Below, one piece after another: positions 61,932 through 64,000 of a stretch of 64,000 nt of DNA. The notes under the pieces are model-generated. The model had not been told where the DNA came from and did no database searches. It saw only the letters and a program-made list of their open reading frames with translations. The stretch comes from Holophagaceae bacterium. GTDB lineage: Bacteria > Acidobacteriota > Holophagae > Holophagales > Holophagaceae. The DNA lies in the NCBI GenBank assembly GCA_016710635.1, contig JADJVL010000013.1, positions 1 through 64,000 of the forward strand, read 5' to 3'. A program made the position numbers and the translations under genes. How positions within the stretch are numbered: the first letter of the stretch is position 1; every line of letters starts with the position of its first letter.

Positions 61932-63851
61932 TCAGGCCAGGCGCTTCCAGAAGGCCCGGATGCGGGAGGCCAGGGCGGCGGGGCTGAGGCCCTCCTCGTC
62001 CATCAGCCGCTTCGGATCGCCGTGATGCACGATGTGGTCCGGGACGGCGCACCGGAGCAGCGGCCGGACCACGCCCGCGTCCGCCAGGGTCTCCAGGACC
62101 GCCGCACAGAAACCGCCGGGCTCGCAGCCCTCCTCGATGGCCACGACGCCCTTCACCCGGGCGGCCTGGGTGGCGAGGAGGTCCGAATCCATGGGCTTCA
62201 GGAAGCGGGCGTTCACGACGGCGCATTGGATGCCTTCCGCCGCGAGCTCTTCGGCGAGCTTCAGGGCCGGCGCCACCATGGCGCCGATGGCCGCCAGCAG
62301 CAGGTCGTCGCCTTCCCGGAGCAGCTCGCCCTTGCCGATGGGCAGGGCGGTGATGGTCTCGTCGAGGGGCACGCCGAGGCCGTTGCCCCGGGGATAGCGG
62401 ACCGCGGCGGGATGCCCGCAGTACACCGCCGTCATGAGCATCCGCCGCAGCTCGTTCTCGTCCTTGGGGGCCATGAGGATGATGTTGGGGATGCAGCGCA
62501 GGTAGGCCATGTCGTAGAGGCCGTGGTGGGTGGGGCCGTCGGCGCCGACGATGCCCGCCCGGTCGAGGGCGAAAGTGACCGGCAGGTCCTGGATGCACAC
62601 GTCGTGCACCACCTGGTCGAAGCCGCGCTGCAGAAAGGTCGAATAGATCGCCGCGACCGGCCGCATCCCCTGGGCGGCGAGGCCCGCGGCGAAGGTGACC
62701 GCGTGCTGCTCGGCGATGCCGACGTCGAACATCCGGTCCGGGAAGGCCTTCGAGAAGATGTCGAGCCCTGTGCCGGAATCCATGGCCGCGGTGATGCCCA
62801 CGATCTTGTCATCGTGCTTCGCGAGCTCGACGAGGGCCTTGCCGAAGATGGTGGTGTAGCTCGGGGGCGTCGGCCTGGAGGGGTCCACCGCCGGCTTTCG
62901 CATCTCGCCCGCTTCCGCGTCGAAGGCGGTGACGCCATGCCATTTCTGGCTGTCCTGCACCGCGGGCTCGTAGCCGAAGCCCTTCTTCGTCTGGACGTGC
63001 AGCAGGACGGGAGCGTCCTCCATGAGCTTCTTGGCGTCCTGGATGGCCTTCACGGTGGCGTTCACGTCGTGGCCGTTCACCGGACCCAGGTAGCGGAAGC
63101 CCAGGTCCTCGAAGAGGAGGCCAGGGACCATGAGGCGCTTGATGCTTTCCTCGCTCCACTTGGCGACCTTCGCCACGTTCCGGGAGACGGATTCCACGGG
63201 GATGGCCTTGATGGTGGCTTCGATGCGCTCCCGCCAGCGGTTGTAGTACTGGCCCGACATGATCTGGTTCAGGTAGCCCTGCAGGGAGCCCACGTTGGGG
63301 CTGATGCTCATGTCGTTGTCGTTGAGGATGACCAGGAAGTGTTTCGCCTTCAGGTACCCCGCCTGGTTGAGCCCTTCGAAGGCCATGCCGGCGGTCATGG
63401 AGCCGTCGCCGATGACCGCGACGCAGGCATGGTCCTGGTGCTGGAGATCCCGGGCCTTGGCCATGCCCAGCAGGGCCGAGATGCTGGTGCTGGCGTGGCC
63501 GGCGCCGAAATGGTCGTAGGGGCTCTCGTCCCGCTTGAGGAAGCCCGCCAGGCCGTGGTGCTGGCGCAGGGTCGGGAAGCGGTCCTTGCGGCCGGTGAGG
63601 ATCTTGTGGGGATAGGCCTGGTGGCCCACGTCCCAGATGATGCGGTCCGTGAGGAAGTCGAATTCGTGGAAGAGGGCGACGGTGAGTTCGACGGTGCCGA
63701 GGTTGGAGCTGAAGTGGCCGCCGGTGGAGGAGATGGAATCGATGAGGAAGCGCCGCACGTCCGCGGAGAGCTCCTCCAGCTGGGCGGGGGTGAACTGGCG
63801 GATCGATTGGGGGGCGGCGATGGCGTCCAGCAGCGGGTAGCGGCTGCTCAT
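61932..63851 (-). CDS. dxs: 1-deoxy-D-xylulose-5-phosphate synthase
   Basis: 639-aa thiamine-diphosphate enzyme, first step of the MEP isoprenoid pathway. SSTGGHFSSNLGTVELTVAL, WDVGHQAYPHKILTGR, GDGSMTAGMAFEGLNQAG (ThDP/Mg), LNDNDMSISPNVG, AEQHAVTFAAGLAAQG, and GIVGADGPTHHGLYDMAYLR. ATG 63851 overlaps the upstream gene's stop (ATGA). A longer frame to 63923 reads through that gene and is rejected. Confidence 0.96.
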   Translation of the reverse strand: MSSRYPLLDAIAAPQSIRQFTPAQLEELSADVRRFLIDSISSTGGHFSSNLGTVELTVALFHEFDFLTDRIIWDVGHQAYPHKILTGRKDRFPTLRQHHGLAGFLKRDESPYDHFGAGHASTSISALLGMAKARDLQHQDHACVAVIGDGSMTAGMAFEGLNQAGYLKAKHFLVILNDNDMSISPNVGSLQGYLNQIMSGQYYNRWRERIEATIKAIPVESVSRNVAKVAKWSEESIKRLMVPGLLFEDLGFRYLGPVNGHDVNATVKAIQDAKKLMEDAPVLLHVQTKKGFGYEPAVQDSQKWHGVTAFDAEAGEMRKPAVDPSRPTPPSYTTIFGKALVELAKHDDKIVGITAAMDSGTGLDIFSKAFPDRMFDVGIAEQHAVTFAAGLAAQGMRPVAAIYSTFLQRGFDQVVHDVCIQDLPVTFALDRAGIVGADGPTHHGLYDMAYLRCIPNIILMAPKDENELRRMLMTAVYCGHPAAVRYPRGNGLGVPLDETITALPIGKGELLREGDDLLLAAIGAMVAPALKLAEELAAEGIQCAVVNARFLKPMDSDLLATQAARVKGVVAIEEGCEPGGFCAAVLETLADAGVVRPLLRCAVPDHIVHHGDPKRLMDEEGLSPAALASRIRAFWKRLA

Positions 63852-64000
63852 GCTTCCCTGGTTTCCAAGTACCTGGCCCAGGCCTGCAGCGAGCTGGGAT
63901 TGGGAAGGGACTGCAGCAGACATACGGCACGCTCCGTGGCTTCCTGCAAAGCCTTTCGGGCACCGTCGAGGCCCAGTAGCGCAGGGTAGGTGATTTTACC
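63848..64000 (-). CDS. ispA: Farnesyl/geranyl diphosphate synthase, C-terminal fragment
   Basis: The frame runs in from the window edge: GKITYPALLGLDGARKALQE, ATERAVCLLQSLP, LQAWARYLETREA, stop. GKxTYPxLxGL is the C-terminal signature of bacterial short-chain polyprenyl synthases. The rest lies outside the window. Overlap with dxs by 4 bp gives the common ispA-dxs operon. Confidence 0.88.
   Translation of the reverse strand, partial: GKITYPALLGLDGARKALQEATERAVCLLQSLPNPSSLQAWARYLETREA

Noticed and set aside
63848..63923. Longer dxs start at 63923
   Set aside because: The upstream codons overlap the IspA C-terminus in another frame; ATG 63851 with ATGA overlap is the natural start.

Overview
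The window is a GC-rich stretch from a Gram-negative bacterium. It encodes a TonB-dependent receptor with a BtuFCD-type importer, a lipoprotein-sorting protein, an outer-membrane-type barrel, large secreted Ig-like/beta-propeller proteins and a eukaryote-like Ser/Thr kinase with TPRs. Gene content and style fit an Acidobacteriota member of the Holophaga/Geothrix type, but this is inferred from content; no rRNA or tRNA gene was seen.

Layout. 1-2.7 kb holds three housekeeping-type genes (cysteine synthase end, PLP decarboxylase, gluQ), all broken by several single-base frame changes; a deoxyhypusine-synthase-like gene at 4.8-6.0 kb is broken in the same way. 2.7-4.8 kb is a small accessory zone: a RelE-type/HI1420-type toxin-antitoxin pair and a zinc-ribbon membrane protein, each sitting between copies of the 5' end of a PPOX-family gene. 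6-9 kb has a LolA-like protein and a split GDP-mannose pair (cupin isomerase and ManC). 9-13 kb is one giant secreted propeller/Ig/dockerin-like protein. 13-18.9 kb holds pfkA, thiC, a DinB protein and moaA. 18.9-21.3 kb is a HipBA island bounded by two 192-bp direct copies of the moaA 5' end. 21.4-24.8 kb is a protein-glycosylation-like group (FkbM methyltransferase, TPR-GT41 OGT-like enzyme, GT2).

25.3-33.8 kb is the most distinctive locus: a three-gene translationally coupled operon encoding a secreted YD/RHS-repeat protein, a second secreted protein (NHL propeller, about six Ig-like domains, RHS core, restriction-endonuclease-fold toxin tip) and a HEAT-like putative immunity protein. 34.2-43.2 kb holds a protease-TPR fusion, a DUF1579 protein, a 2OG-Fe(II) dioxygenase, a barrel protein, recA, a membrane GT2 and an ankyrin protein. 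43.2-48.9 kb has mtnP, two rSAM/selenodomain (arsenosugar)-associated transferases, a mercuric-reductase-like flavoenzyme, a TVP38/DedA protein and a CPA2 antiporter. 48.9-56.4 kb is a Ser/Thr kinase, then a cobalamin-riboswitch-led btuBFCD uptake operon (btuB frameshifted) and a histidine phosphatase. 56.5-64 kb is rdgB, a ThiF/MoeB-like E1 enzyme, a 5'-nucleotidase, dxs and the 3' end of an ispA-type gene (isoprenoid operon).

Intergenic regions carry a family of at least four long hairpin repeats (two pairs, near 7.7 and 17.6 kb) whose flanks are conserved while the stem sequence changes with pairing preserved. Three evenly spaced palindromes lie upstream of hipB.
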